Position numbers and translations under genes: made by a program
DNA from: Ruminococcus sp.
GTDB lineage: Bacteria > Bacillota > Clostridia > Oscillospirales > Acutalibacteraceae
Reading direction: 5' to 3'
Assembly: GCA_017404145.1 (NCBI GenBank)
Contig: JAFRCW010000007.1
Coordinates: 16,901-80,900 of the forward strand
Length of the DNA stretch: 64,000 nt
Part shown: in pieces, positions 26,256-34,967 of the stretch
Numbering within the stretch: the stretch's first letter is position 1
Layout of the letters: each line of letters starts with the position of its first letter
The notes under the pieces: generated by a model
The model's input: only the letters and a program-made list of their open reading frames with translations
Databases searched by the model: none
Told to the model about the DNA's origin: nothing

Positions 26256-27434
26256 ATGAAAATAACGGCAGCTAACGGAAAACTGATGATTGCATTATCC
26301 GGCAGGATCGATACCGGCAACGCCCGCACCATTGATTTCGAGATTGAGGAAGCGATTCGTACGCACGCAGGGTCGCAGGTTGTCATCGACGCTGAGAATC
26401 TTGAATATATCTCCAGCGCCGGACTGAGAATCCTTTTGAAGCTGAGCAAACGATTTGACAAACCTATTGAGGTTTTGAATGTGTCAAGAGATGTATATGA
26501 AATAATGGAAATGACCGGTTTCACCGAACTGCTGAATATTAAGAAGGCTTATCGCAAGATTAATATAGACGGAATGGAACTGATCGGAAAAGGTATGACC
26601 GGAAACGTCTACCGCGCCGATAAAGAAACCGTCATCAAAGTGTTCAACCCGAATATCAGCTTTGATATGATCATCGCTCAAGAAAATCAAAAGGCGAAAA
26701 ACGCTTTTATTTCCGGTGTTCCTACCGCGATCCCATATGATATCGTACGTGTCGGCGAATGCTACGGTACAGTATATGAACTGCTCAACGCAAAAGATTT
26801 GGTAAGCGTGATCGCAGAGGATAAGGAGCATATGGATGATTATATCCGTATATTCGCGCAGACGGTTCAAAAAATGCACACGATCGAGGTGGATCCCGAT
26901 AAGTTTCAGTCAACAAAAGTTGGATCTATCAACGCGCTCGCATATCTTTCATCTGTATTGAACGAGGATGAAATACGTAAGGTGCGCGAACTATATGAGA
27001 CCATTCCCGATCGAAACACCTTTATTCACGGCGACTGTCATATCGGCAACGCGATGTTTCAGGACGGAGAATTGATGCTGATTGATCTGGCGACGGCGGG
27101 AATGGGACATCCGATTTTTGATATGGTCAGTATGTACTCTCTTTTTGTGGAGCGCGCGAATAATCCGAAAGCGATCGCCGAAAGTCCTATTCTGTGTCAT
27201 TTTACAAAGGACGAGATGATCAGAGTCTGGAATGTTTTTATCAGAACATACCTCAATACAGATGATGAAGAGCTGATTCATAAAGCAGAAAGGCAAATCA
27301 ACGCTTTGTCTCTTGCGAGACGGCTGTTTATGGTAGTCGCTGTGCCGGGCGCGCTGAAGCCTGAAGCAATTGACGCAATGAAACAAACGATATTCGCATA
27401 TTATGACAGCGGTATGGAACCGATATGCTTTTAA
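26256..27434 (+). CDS. STAS domain fused to APH-like kinase
   Basis: A 392-residue fusion. Residues 1 to about 100 are an anti-sigma-factor-antagonist-type STAS domain: VVIDAENLEYISSAGLRILL has the Ser in the position phosphorylated in SpoIIAA. Residues about 110-390 form an aminoglycoside/choline-kinase fold: GKGMTGNVYRADKETVIKVF supplies the Gly loop and Lys, FIHGDCHIGNAMF is the catalytic loop, and LIDLATAGMGHPIFD the metal-binding Asp region. The substrate is unknown. The gene is monocistronic between two hairpins. The combination suggests a kinase whose activity responds to, or modifies, a STAS-based signal. Confidence 0.85.
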   Translation: MKITAANGKLMIALSGRIDTGNARTIDFEIEEAIRTHAGSQVVIDAENLEYISSAGLRILLKLSKRFDKPIEVLNVSRDVYEIMEMTGFTELLNIKKAYRKINIDGMELIGKGMTGNVYRADKETVIKVFNPNISFDMIIAQENQKAKNAFISGVPTAIPYDIVRVGECYGTVYELLNAKDLVSVIAEDKEHMDDYIRIFAQTVQKMHTIEVDPDKFQSTKVGSINALAYLSSVLNEDEIRKVRELYETIPDRNTFIHGDCHIGNAMFQDGELMLIDLATAGMGHPIFDMVSMYSLFVERANNPKAIAESPILCHFTKDEMIRVWNVFIRTYLNTDDEELIHKAERQINALSLARRLFMVVAVPGALKPEAIDAMKQTIFAYYDSGMEPICF

Positions 27435-27452
27435 CTATTCAGAATCATATTC

Positions 27453-27492
27453 AAAACGCCTGCTTGTCATCGTGACAGGCAGGCGTTTTTAC
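27453..27492 (+). terminator. terminator of the STAS-kinase gene
   Basis: The arms aaaacgcctgc / gcaggcgtttt with an inner gtca/tgac stem are followed by T-rich sequence. Confidence 0.85.
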
Positions 27493-27642
27493 AGCGTAAT
27501 AAAAGAGAGAAACTCCCGAAAGCCACAAAATAAGCGACTTCCGAGAGTCAAGCACTGGTGGAGGTATTCATAACGGATTTTTATCTTATCTAATGATTCA
27601 GCGAGCATAGAATTTGTAAAGACAAATTCGGTTGTAATAGCA
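27493..27642. other. gap with imperfect hairpin, downstream of sdpI-like gene
   Basis: aactcccgaaag near 27511 partly pairs with cttccgagagtc near 27539, which could terminate the minus-strand transcript. No gene is seen. Confidence 0.35.
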
Positions 27643-28302
27643 TTATTCTGTCGTATGATTATTATTTTTCGCCGCAACATAAGAATATATAGTATCTATT
27701 ACAGCAATACCTATTATTAATCCTATCATCAAAAAAACATTCGGGAATAGAAACGCTAAAATGAATAATATTATGCCAAGTACCATCATAGAAGCTCCGC
27801 CGAACAGCTGACATTTTTTCCATACAGCATCGTTGCTCATACTCCATTTTGTTCTCAATCCGATAAACGAGTTTTTTCTTGACATCGGCATCAGGTTTCC
27901 GATAAAGATAAACAGCACACCGAAGATCAACATTATTATTCTTTCAATAAGGAAAATACCCGAGTTAATATTACTCAAGCTGCTGCTCTGGATATAAAGA
28001 ATATAATAATCCAATGCATTAAACGCAAGAATAAAAGCAATGCCGATATCCAGCGTAAGCTTTTTGTTGAGTTCATTTTTCATAAAGATCCCGGGCAGTA
28101 AAAAGACTAAACTCAGAACAAGTATTGCAACCGGGAAAATCAAAACTTCAATCTTGCTTCCGTAACGGTCAACCGTAAAATCGGCTCCGTAATGCGCAGG
28201 GATTTGTTCGGGCAGAAAAGCCAGCGCGATCAAACTGACTATCAGCGGTAGAACCGCAATGGATAAAAGTAATATTATTTTAATTTTCATTGTTTTCATC
28301 AT
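27643..28302 (-). CDS. SdpI/YhfL family membrane protein (DUF1648 + SdpI)
   Basis: A 219-residue protein with six hydrophobic segments. The N-terminal LPEQIPAHYGADFTVDRYGSK is the DUF1648 signature, and the middle LMPMSRKNSFIGLRTKWSMSNDAVWKKCQLFGG is the SdpI signature. In Bacillus subtilis SdpI is the immunity protein against the SdpC killing toxin and a receptor that captures the SdpR repressor. No SdpC-like toxin gene is present here. The start overlaps the end of the regulator gene by 23 bases, with AAAGGAG ahead of the ATG. Confidence 0.88.
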   Translation of the reverse strand: MMKTMKIKIILLLSIAVLPLIVSLIALAFLPEQIPAHYGADFTVDRYGSKIEVLIFPVAILVLSLVFLLPGIFMKNELNKKLTLDIGIAFILAFNALDYYILYIQSSSLSNINSGIFLIERIIMLIFGVLFIFIGNLMPMSRKNSFIGLRTKWSMSNDAVWKKCQLFGGASMMVLGIILFILAFLFPNVFLMIGLIIGIAVIDTIYSYVAAKNNNHTTE

Positions 28303-28567
28303 TCTTTTCTCCTTTCAAAGCGTCCAACCATACTATAAGCTCTCCGAGAACGGAAAGATTCAGCTCATAGTAAATATAGTTTTTATATTTTGTTTCATAA
28401 ATTATATCCGCTTTTTTCAGCTTTGACAGATGATATGACAGTGCCTGCGGAGTAATGCCGATGTGATCTGCCAAATCTCCTGTGCTTATTTTACCTTCAC
28501 GCAGTTTCATAATAATAGCTCTGCGTGTGTCATCAGCTAAAGCGGAAAGAATTTTGTTGATAGACAC
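28280..28567 (-). CDS. ArsR/SdpR family winged-helix repressor
   Basis: A 95-residue winged-helix protein: ILSALADDTRRAIIMKLREG, then the recognition helix in HIGITPQALSYHLSKLKKADII and the wing KNYIYYELN. No cysteine pair for metal sensing is visible, as expected for SdpR rather than ArsR proper. Start GTG 28567 is preferred over GTG 28576 because GGAG lies eight bases upstream. It overlaps the SdpI-like gene, so the two are translated together. A palindrome covers its own promoter. Confidence 0.85.
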   Translation of the reverse strand: MSINKILSALADDTRRAIIMKLREGKISTGDLADHIGITPQALSYHLSKLKKADIIYETKYKNYIYYELNLSVLGELIVWLDALKGEKNDENNEN

Positions 28568-28579
28568 GGGATTCACTCC

Positions 28580-28635
28580 AATCTATTTCAAATCTTTCTT
28601 AAATAGATTATATGATCAAAAACGCAAATTGTCAA
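28580..28635 (-). promoter_or_regulatory. promoter and operator of the sdpR-sdpI pair
   Basis: On the minus strand TTGACA (28630-28635) and TATAAT (28607-28612) have a 17-base spacer. The nine-base inverted repeat aatctattt / aaatagatt (28580-28588 and 28601-28609) overlaps the -10 box and the start of transcription, the expected place for an autorepressor. Confidence 0.7.
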
Positions 28636-28670
28636 GAACTATTTAAAATAATTTTTAAATACTACGCAAT

Positions 28671-28710
28671 AAAAAAGAGTGTCCATAACTTAAATCCGTT
28701 ATGAACACTC
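28671..28710 (-). terminator. terminator of the tRNA-Gln/tRNA-Pro transcript
   Basis: The arms gagtgt.cataac and gttatg.acactc (one mismatch) are followed on the minus strand by a T-run. Confidence 0.75.
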
Positions 28711-28714
28711 ATAC

Positions 28715-28791
<77 letters not shown>

Positions 28792-28822
28792 AAAAGATAA
28801 GCCCCGACGGATCGGGGCCTCT

Positions 28823-28896
28823 TGGCTGCGGAACTAGGATTCGAACCCAGACATACAGAGTCAGAGTCTGCTGTGCTACCCTTACACAATTCCGCA
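28823..28896 (-). tRNA. tRNA-Gln(CTG)
   Basis: On the minus strand: acceptor tgcggaa pairs with ttccgca. The anticodon loop is ctctgac (CTG) and CCA is encoded. A short hairpin (ccccgac / gtcgggg type, 28802-28818) separates it from tRNA-Pro. Confidence 0.9.
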
Positions 28897-28976
28897 TTGC
28901 ACTTTTATTATTATATCCATTTTTCTGTCGTTGTCAAGAGTTAATTTCATTTCGATATACTATTTTTTAAATCCTA

Positions 28977-29027
28977 TTGACATATATATCAAAACGATAT
29001 ATAATACATATATCAAATCGATATATG
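28977..29027 (+). promoter_or_regulatory. promoter and double palindromic operator of the padR gene
   Basis: TTGACA at 28977 and TATAAT at 29000, spacer 17. Two palindromes of the same design follow each other: atatatc-aaaac-gatatat (28984-29002, inside the promoter) and catatatc-aaatc-gatatatg (29007-29027). This is a typical layout for autorepression by the PadR protein encoded just downstream. Confidence 0.75.
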
Positions 29028-29044
29028 GTAAATAAGGTGATGTT

Positions 29045-29593
29045 TTGGCAAGAGAAAAGCAGCTGGATTATGTGATTTTGGGACTGCTCAGCCATGAGGA
29101 TATGACAGGATACGAGATGAAGAAACGGATCGATTCCTCTTTGAGCTTCTTCTATAATGCGAGCTTCGGCAGTATTTATCCTGCACTGAACAGTTTATCT
29201 CAGGACGGATTTGTTATATCTCACACTGATGCTGAGAATAACAGAAACAAGATCACTTATACTATCACACAAAAGGGTCAGGACTGTCTCAGAGATTGGT
29301 TACAGTCCGGTATGGAGAAGAACGAGCTTCGCTATGAGACTTTATTAAAGCTTTTTTTCGGGAATGAAGCCGGATTTCGCTCTACATTCAATTTGATTGA
29401 CCGGTTTGAGTCAGATATTCGAAATCAGTTAAAATCGCTTCGTGTATTCGTTTCTAACTTATCTTCACATTTAGAGGATGACTCGCATAAATATTTTTAT
29501 CTGACTGTAAAATTCGGTATCAGAACCTATGAAGCCTACCTGATCTGGTGTCAGGAATCAAAAGAATTATTGGAAAGTTGGGAGAATCTATGA
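29045..29593 (+). CDS. PadR family transcriptional regulator
   Basis: A 182-residue regulator. The N-terminal winged helix has YVILGLLSHEDMTGYEMKKRIDSSLSFFYNASFGSIYPALNSLSQDGFV, the PadR signature. The longer C-terminal helical domain (about residues 90-180) places it in the PadR class with a Vir_act_alpha_C-type dimerisation domain. Start TTG 29045 follows AAGGTGATG. Its stop overlaps the ATG of the flavodoxin gene by four bases. It probably represses its own operon through the palindromes at 28984-29027. Confidence 0.88.
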   Translation: MAREKQLDYVILGLLSHEDMTGYEMKKRIDSSLSFFYNASFGSIYPALNSLSQDGFVISHTDAENNRNKITYTITQKGQDCLRDWLQSGMEKNELRYETLLKLFFGNEAGFRSTFNLIDRFESDIRNQLKSLRVFVSNLSSHLEDDSHKYFYLTVKFGIRTYEAYLIWCQESKELLESWENL

Positions 29594-30078
29594 AAACTGC
29601 AATTGTATATTATTCTATGAGCGGTAATACGAAGATGATTGCCGAAAGAATCGCCAAAGAATTATCTGCTGATATGATTGAGCTTATTCCCGAAAAGGCT
29701 TATCCCGATAAAGGGATGAGAAAGTTTCTTTGGGGCGGTTTTGCCGCTGTGATGAGCGAAAAGCCGAAGCTGTATCCATATTCATTTGACGCTCAGAATT
29801 ATGATACGATCTTGATCGGTTCCCCTGTATGGGCAAGCAATGTTGCTCCGCCTATTCGAACCTTTGTGGAAGAAAACAAAGATTCCTTGAAAGAGAAACG
29901 GTTCGGCGTTTTTCTGTGCTATGCCGGAGGGGGAGCGGATAAGGCTTTGGAGAAGCTAAAAAAGCTTTTGAATATTAACCGATTTATTTCTGAACTTGTT
30001 TTAGTTGATCCCAAGGAGAAATCCGCAGAAGAGTATAAAGACCAAGTTCATACATTTTGTGAATCAGTAAAATATTGA
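29590..30078 (+). CDS. flavodoxin family protein
   Basis: A 162-residue flavodoxin-like protein. The FMN phosphate loop is YYSMSGNTKMIAERIA, and later loops include LIGSPVWASNVAPPIRTF and LCYAGGGADKALEKL. It would carry electrons or act as an FMN-dependent reductase in the cytosol. It is translationally coupled to the PadR gene, which suggests induction by a small molecule or redox stress sensed by PadR. Confidence 0.88.
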   Translation: MKTAIVYYSMSGNTKMIAERIAKELSADMIELIPEKAYPDKGMRKFLWGGFAAVMSEKPKLYPYSFDAQNYDTILIGSPVWASNVAPPIRTFVEENKDSLKEKRFGVFLCYAGGGADKALEKLKKLLNINRFISELVLVDPKEKSAEEYKDQVHTFCESVKY

Positions 30079-30086
30079 ACAGAAGG

Positions 30087-30112
30087 AGATCGCGAAAGCG
30101 GTCTTTTCTTTT
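30087..30112 (+). terminator. terminator of the padR-flavodoxin operon
   Basis: agatcgc-gaaa-gcggtct stem followed by tttcttt. Confidence 0.7.
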
Positions 30113-30114
30113 AC

Positions 30115-30164
30115 GAATATTTGTTCTAAAATCGCTTGAAATTCGTCTTATGTTATGGTATAAT
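30115..30164 (+). promoter_or_regulatory. polY promoter with a near-consensus LexA box
   Basis: TTGAAA at 30136 and TATAAT at 30159, spacer 17. Just upstream, GAATATTTGTTC (30115-30126) matches the Firmicutes LexA pattern GAAC-N4-GTTC at seven of eight fixed positions. Confidence 0.5.
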
Positions 30165-30195
30165 GATCATAGATTTTCGAAAGGAGAAAGCGGGT

Positions 30196-31701
30196 ATGAG
30201 TGAGAGAACCTATATTGCGATCGATCTCAAATCTTTTTACGCTTCTGTCGAGTGTGTAGAACGAGGGATCAATCCTCTTGACGCGTTTTTGGTCGTTGCT
30301 GACGAGAGCAGGACCGAAAAAACGATCTGTCTCGCGGTAACGCCCGCTTTGAAGGCATATGGGATTTCCGGTAGGGCAAGGCTGTTTGAAGTGGTTTCCC
30401 GTGTAAAAGAAGTCAACAATGAACGCCGCCTGCATTCTCCTTACAAAAAGCTTTCCGATGACGCGGTACAATTCCAATCAATTCTGGATACCAAGCCTGA
30501 CGCACAGCTTAGCTTTATTATTGCAAAGCCCAGGATGCGTCTGTATGAGCTTGTCAGCGCCAAGATTGTCAGTGTTTATCTCAAATATGTTTCTCCGGAG
30601 GATTTGCTGGTATATTCGATTGACGAGGTGTTTATAGATGTTACCGAATATTTAAAGATCTATCATATGACTGCACGCGAGCTTGCCGACAGGATGGTGA
30701 GAGATGTGCTTGCTCAAACCGGTATCACTGCGACCGCCGGGATCGGTACCAATCTGTATCTTGCAAAAATCGCGATGGATATTGACGCGAAGCATATTGA
30801 AGCCGATCGGGACGGCGTGAGGATTTCTGAACTTAATGAGCTTTCTTATCGGAAACGGCTCTGGGATCACAGACCCTTGACCGATTTTTGGCGGATCGGC
30901 AGAGCGACCGCGAAGAAGCTTGAAAAAAGCGGAATGTTCACGATGGGAGACGTTGCGAGATGCTCGATCCGTAACGAGGACTTTCTCTACAAGATGTTCG
31001 GCAAAAACGCAGAGCTGCTGATCGATCACGCATGGGGATGGGAGCCGTGTACGATAGCCGACGTCCGCGCCTATACGCCGTCTGTCAACAGTCTGAGCTC
31101 CGGTCAGGTGCTGACGGTTCCGTATACGAATAACAAGGCGCGCCTGATCATCAAGGAGATGACCGATTCGCTGGTATTGGATCTGGTAAAAAAACGTCTT
31201 GTCACCGACCAGATCGTGCTGTATATCGGCTATGATATTGAGAATCTTGCTGATGAGAATCAAAAGAATTATCATGGCGATATCCATATCGACTATTACG
31301 GCAGAAAAGTCCCCAAGCCTGCTCACAGCTCTGTCAACTTAGGAGGATACACCTCATCTACTAAATTGATAATTGATAAGACCTTAGCGCTTTTTGACAG
31401 CATTACCGATAAGAATCTATTGGTACGGCGGATTAACGTCGCCGCGAATCACATCATCGACGAACACAGCGAAAAAGCCAAGGCGCTCCCCGAACAGCTG
31501 GATCTGTTCTCTGACATTTCCTCTCAGGCGAAGCATCTGGAAGAGAAAGAAAATTCTCTTTACAAAGAGCGTCAGGTGCAGGAAGCTTTAATTTCCATCA
31601 AAACCAGATTCGGAAAGAACGGTATTTTAAAAGGAATGAATTTAGAGGAAGGAGCAACCGCCAGAGAACGCAACGCTCAGATCGGCGGTCATAAGGCGTA
31701 G
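30196..31701 (+). CDS. Y-family DNA polymerase (UmuC/ImpB-like, YqjW type)
   Basis: A 501-residue translesion polymerase. The catalytic palm has YIAIDLKSFYASVECVERG at the N-terminus and LLVYSIDEVFIDVT with the acidic pair. ATAGIGTNLYLAKIAMDI and the helix-hairpin-helix WRIGRATAKKLEKSGMFTMGD follow. The extra C-terminal region after the little finger is typical of the UmuC/YqjW group. Start ATG 30196 follows AAGGAG. A YolD-family gene starts three bases after its stop, the usual pairing. Confidence 0.92.
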   Translation: MSERTYIAIDLKSFYASVECVERGINPLDAFLVVADESRTEKTICLAVTPALKAYGISGRARLFEVVSRVKEVNNERRLHSPYKKLSDDAVQFQSILDTKPDAQLSFIIAKPRMRLYELVSAKIVSVYLKYVSPEDLLVYSIDEVFIDVTEYLKIYHMTARELADRMVRDVLAQTGITATAGIGTNLYLAKIAMDIDAKHIEADRDGVRISELNELSYRKRLWDHRPLTDFWRIGRATAKKLEKSGMFTMGDVARCSIRNEDFLYKMFGKNAELLIDHAWGWEPCTIADVRAYTPSVNSLSSGQVLTVPYTNNKARLIIKEMTDSLVLDLVKKRLVTDQIVLYIGYDIENLADENQKNYHGDIHIDYYGRKVPKPAHSSVNLGGYTSSTKLIIDKTLALFDSITDKNLLVRRINVAANHIIDEHSEKAKALPEQLDLFSDISSQAKHLEEKENSLYKERQVQEALISIKTRFGKNGILKGMNLEEGATARERNAQIGGHKA

Positions 31702-31703
31702 CG

Positions 31704-32144
31704 ATGGACAGAGAAACCCATTTGTATGACGATATCATTCATATGCCGCATCATATCTCCAAGATAAGAGCGCAGATGCCGATGCACGACCGTGCGGCGC
31801 AGTTTTCTTCATTTGCGGCGCTGGTAGGCTTTGACGCGCTGATCGAAGAGACCGAACGTCTGACACATACCAAGGCGGAGCTTGACGAAGCCGCCATCGC
31901 GCTGTTGGACGAAAAGCTGAATCTGATAGCGCAGAATATTTCTTCCCATCCCGAGGTCAGAATCGTATATTTTCTGCCGGATGAGTATAAGGACGGGGGA
32001 GATTACGTCAGCCATATCGGCAATATCAAGAGAATAGACGTCTTTGAGCGTAAGGTGATATTTTCGGACGGTACCAAAATCCCGATCGACGATATTTATT
32101 CCGTCGACGGCGAATGGTTTCATCAGATCAATGTCGAAGATTGA
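31704..32144 (+). CDS. YolD-like protein
   Basis: A 146-residue protein with the YolD signature RAQMPMHDRAAQFSSFAALVGFDALIEETER and a C-terminal beta-rich part (VYFLPDEYKDGGDYVSHIGNIKRID) that carries the YolD Sm-like fold. YolD proteins occur next to Y-family polymerases and are thought to modulate them. The start is two bases after the polymerase stop. Confidence 0.88.
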   Translation: MDRETHLYDDIIHMPHHISKIRAQMPMHDRAAQFSSFAALVGFDALIEETERLTHTKAELDEAAIALLDEKLNLIAQNISSHPEVRIVYFLPDEYKDGGDYVSHIGNIKRIDVFERKVIFSDGTKIPIDDIYSVDGEWFHQINVED

Positions 32145-32169
32145 CAAAGAACGGATTCAACGGTATACT
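32141..32169 (+). promoter_or_regulatory. promoter of the DUF4358 lipoprotein gene
   Basis: TTGACA at 32141 overlaps the yolD stop codon; TATACT at 32164; spacer 17. Confidence 0.65.
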
Positions 32170-32193
32170 GGATAAAGCAAAGGAGGCGAAAAG

Positions 32194-32661
32194 ATGAAAA
32201 AGATCTGCTTATCTATCACAGCCGTTCTGGTCGCTTTGATTCTTTTCTGCTCTTGCTCTTCGCAAAAGCGTGTTGACTTGACTGCACTGATGTCAGATGT
32301 CGACAGTAACTTCGGCTTGACTGATATGACTGCGGTGGAATCTTTGGAAGAACTGCATACGCTGTTTATGATTGATGAGGACGATATCTCTCAGTTTTCC
32401 GCTGAATACTCCGCAGAGAGCGATACCCGTCAGGAAATCATCTTAGTTGAAGCCAAAGATAAGACGGCGGCATTTCGAGTGAAAACGACGCTTTTCAACC
32501 GTCTGGATTCTTTTCTCTCCAACAGCAAGAGCTATTCTCCCGAGGAGTATGCCGTTTTGGAAAAATGTAAGGTCAACGTATATAACGATATCTATGTGAC
32601 CTTGGTAATCAACGAAAACGCAGAAGAGATCGACAGCTATATCAAAGAAAACTTAACATAA
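32194..32661 (+). CDS. DUF4358-like lipoprotein
   Basis: A 155-residue secreted lipoprotein. It has a basic start, hydrophobic core and lipobox ALILFCSCSS near residue 22-25. The mature part carries a beta-alpha repeat with EIILVEAKDKTAAFRVKTTLFNRLDSFL and YNDIYVTLVINENAEEI, a pattern I associate with DUF4358. The function is unknown. Its own promoter lies inside the end of yolD, and pcrA begins ten bases after its stop, so it may be co-transcribed with the helicase. Confidence 0.75.
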   Translation: MKKICLSITAVLVALILFCSCSSQKRVDLTALMSDVDSNFGLTDMTAVESLEELHTLFMIDEDDISQFSAEYSAESDTRQEIILVEAKDKTAAFRVKTTLFNRLDSFLSNSKSYSPEEYAVLEKCKVNVYNDIYVTLVINENAEEIDSYIKENLT

Positions 32662-32671
32662 AGGAACCATT

Positions 32672-34888
32672 ATGCAAAATCCGGATGAAGTAAAATCAAT
32701 GTTCAGTAAAATGAACGACAAACAGCAGGAGGCGGTTTTTCATACCGAAGGTCCGCTTCTGATTTTAGCGGGCGCGGGATCGGGAAAGACTACCGTGCTG
32801 GTCAACCGTGTTGCCTATATCATCAAAGCAGAATTGGCGCAGCCGTGGCAGATCCTTGCCATTACCTTTACCAATAAGGCGGCGGGAGAGCTGAAGGAAA
32901 GGATTGAGGCTGTCTGTGAGACCGGCGCGGACGAGGTATGGGCGGCTACCTTTCATTCCACCTGCGCGAGGATCCTCAGACGCTACGGAGAGAAGCTCGG
33001 CTTTACCGCTCACTTTACCATTTACGATACCGACGATTCCCGCAGATTGATGAAAGAGATCTTGAAGCAGATGAATATTGACGAGAAGTTTTTAGGTCAC
33101 AGAGCTGTTCTTGCAGAGATCTCCAAATATAAGGATAAGCTGAAAACCCCTGTTCAGGCAAAGAAAGACGCAGAATTCGACAGCCGTCTGAAAATTGTCG
33201 CCGAAGCATATGAGATGTATCAGAAGCGTCTGCTGACCTCCGACGCGATGGATTTTGACGATCTGATCTGCAACACGGTAACGCTGTTTGAGAAGCACCC
33301 CGATGTGCTGGAATACTATCAGAACCGTTTCCGTTATATTATGGTCGACGAGTATCAGGACACCAACAAGTCCCAGTACCGTCTGGTAAGCCTTTTAGCG
33401 CAAAAGCGCAACAACATTTGTGTTGTAGGCGACGATGACCAGAGCATCTACCGTTTCCGCGGCGCAACGATCGAAAATATCCTCTCCTTTGAGAATGAAT
33501 TCAAAGGCTCAACGGTCATCCGTCTGGAACAGAACTACCGCAGTACCGGCAATATTCTTGACGCCGCCAATAATGTGATCAAAAACAATACCGAGCGGAA
33601 AGGAAAAACCCTCTGGACAGAAAATGTTCGGGGCGATAAGATCGTCCTGCATACCGCGGCTTCCGAAAGGGAAGAGGCGATGTTTATCGCAAAGACGATC
33701 TTAGACGGCGTTGCCGCGGGCAGAAAGTTTTCCGATTATGCGATCCTCTACCGTATGAACGCTCAGTCAAATACCATCGAACAGGCGCTCTCCCGTTCGG
33801 GAATCCCGCATCGGCTGATCGGCGGTCACCGCTTCTATGACAGAGAAGAGATTAAGGATATGACCTCTTATCTGCAAATCATCGCAAATCCCAACGATGA
33901 TATCCGGCTTCGTCGTATCGTAAATAAGCCCAAGCGCGGTATCGGTGAGACGACCATGACCCGCGCAGCTGAGATCGCTTCTTCTGTCGGAGAATCCGTC
34001 TATTCCGTTATCAAGAACGCGGGAGACTATCCCACCTTATCCCGCGCCGCTTCAAAGCTGATCGAATTTACCAAGCTGATCGACGGCTTTGTGGAGGCGT
34101 ATCAATCTGATGATTATTCTCTTGCAGAATTATACAATCTAATTCTGGAGCATACGGATTATAAAAATTTCCTTAAAGCCGAGAAGGATGATTGGGAACA
34201 GCGTATTGAAAACATCGACGAGCTGTCTTCCAACATCATTAAGTTTGAAGAAGACTACGGCGACGAGGCAACCTTGGAGAACTTTCTCGAAGAAATCTCT
34301 TTGATGACTGATATCGACAACTACGACGCCGATGCGGATACCGCCGTGATGATGACCCTTCATTCCGCAAAAGGCTTGGAGTTCCCTGTGGTGTTTATTC
34401 CCGGTATGGAAGAGGGCGTTTTTCCGTCAATGCAGACGATCATGGATCCCTCCGAGTTGAACGAGGAGAGAAGGATCGCCTACGTCGGCATCACCAGAGC
34501 GAAAGAAAAGCTCTATCTGATCAAGACCAGAGAACGTATGCTGTTCGGCTCCACCACGCATAACCGCGAGTCTCGCTTTGCTTCCGAAATTCCCGACAAA
34601 CTGCTGGAAAAGACCGGCGCGCAGAATGCGTTCTCATCGCATAAGCTTGACTATCAGCCGTCATCATCGAGTAGTTTCAATCCTTTTGCCAAGAAAAAAG
34701 CGCCTTTGACACAACCGTCATCCAATACATATAAGGTCGGCAATATTGTTTTACATAAGGTGTTCGGCAAAGGAATGGTGCTGTCCGCGACCCCGATGGG
34801 TAAGGATACGATGCTGGAAATCGCGTTTGATACCGTCGGCACCAAGACGCTGATGGCAAACTTCTCCAAGATGGAAATTCTCTCATAA
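32672..34888 (+). CDS. pcrA: UvrD/PcrA-family DNA helicase
   Basis: A 738-residue superfamily 1A 3'-5' helicase. It has the Q-motif LNDKQQEAVFHTEGP, Walker A AGAGSGKTTVLVNR (about residues 33-46), motif Ia ITFTNKAAGELKERI, motif II MVDEYQDTN, motif III GDDDQSIYRFRGA, motif IV LEQNYRST, motif V TLHSAKGLEFPVVF and motif VI ERRIAYVGITRAKEKLYL. The C-terminal Tudor-like end (VGNIVLHKVFGKGMVLS) is the PcrA-specific RNA polymerase-binding domain. It acts in repair and replication-fork clearing. Confidence 0.95.
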   Translation: MQNPDEVKSMFSKMNDKQQEAVFHTEGPLLILAGAGSGKTTVLVNRVAYIIKAELAQPWQILAITFTNKAAGELKERIEAVCETGADEVWAATFHSTCARILRRYGEKLGFTAHFTIYDTDDSRRLMKEILKQMNIDEKFLGHRAVLAEISKYKDKLKTPVQAKKDAEFDSRLKIVAEAYEMYQKRLLTSDAMDFDDLICNTVTLFEKHPDVLEYYQNRFRYIMVDEYQDTNKSQYRLVSLLAQKRNNICVVGDDDQSIYRFRGATIENILSFENEFKGSTVIRLEQNYRSTGNILDAANNVIKNNTERKGKTLWTENVRGDKIVLHTAASEREEAMFIAKTILDGVAAGRKFSDYAILYRMNAQSNTIEQALSRSGIPHRLIGGHRFYDREEIKDMTSYLQIIANPNDDIRLRRIVNKPKRGIGETTMTRAAEIASSVGESVYSVIKNAGDYPTLSRAASKLIEFTKLIDGFVEAYQSDDYSLAELYNLILEHTDYKNFLKAEKDDWEQRIENIDELSSNIIKFEEDYGDEATLENFLEEISLMTDIDNYDADADTAVMMTLHSAKGLEFPVVFIPGMEEGVFPSMQTIMDPSELNEERRIAYVGITRAKEKLYLIKTRERMLFGSTTHNRESRFASEIPDKLLEKTGAQNAFSSHKLDYQPSSSSSFNPFAKKKAPLTQPSSNTYKVGNIVLHKVFGKGMVLSATPMGKDTMLEIAFDTVGTKTLMANFSKMEILS

Positions 34889-34903
34889 CAGTCACAAATC
34901 AGG

Positions 34904-34962
34904 AAAACCTCCATAAAATGTACTGATGTAATGTGGAAACATCAATAACATATGGAGGTTTT
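34904..34962 (+). promoter_or_regulatory. long hairpin that encloses the ribosome binding site of the next gene
   Basis: aaaacctccata (34904-34915) is the exact complement of tatggaggtttt (34951-34962), which contains the GGAGG ribosome binding site of the gene starting at 34968. An inner gatgt / acatc stem lies in the loop. It follows pcrA by 15 bases and could serve as its terminator, as a translation switch, or both. Confidence 0.7.
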
Positions 34963-34967
34963 TACTT

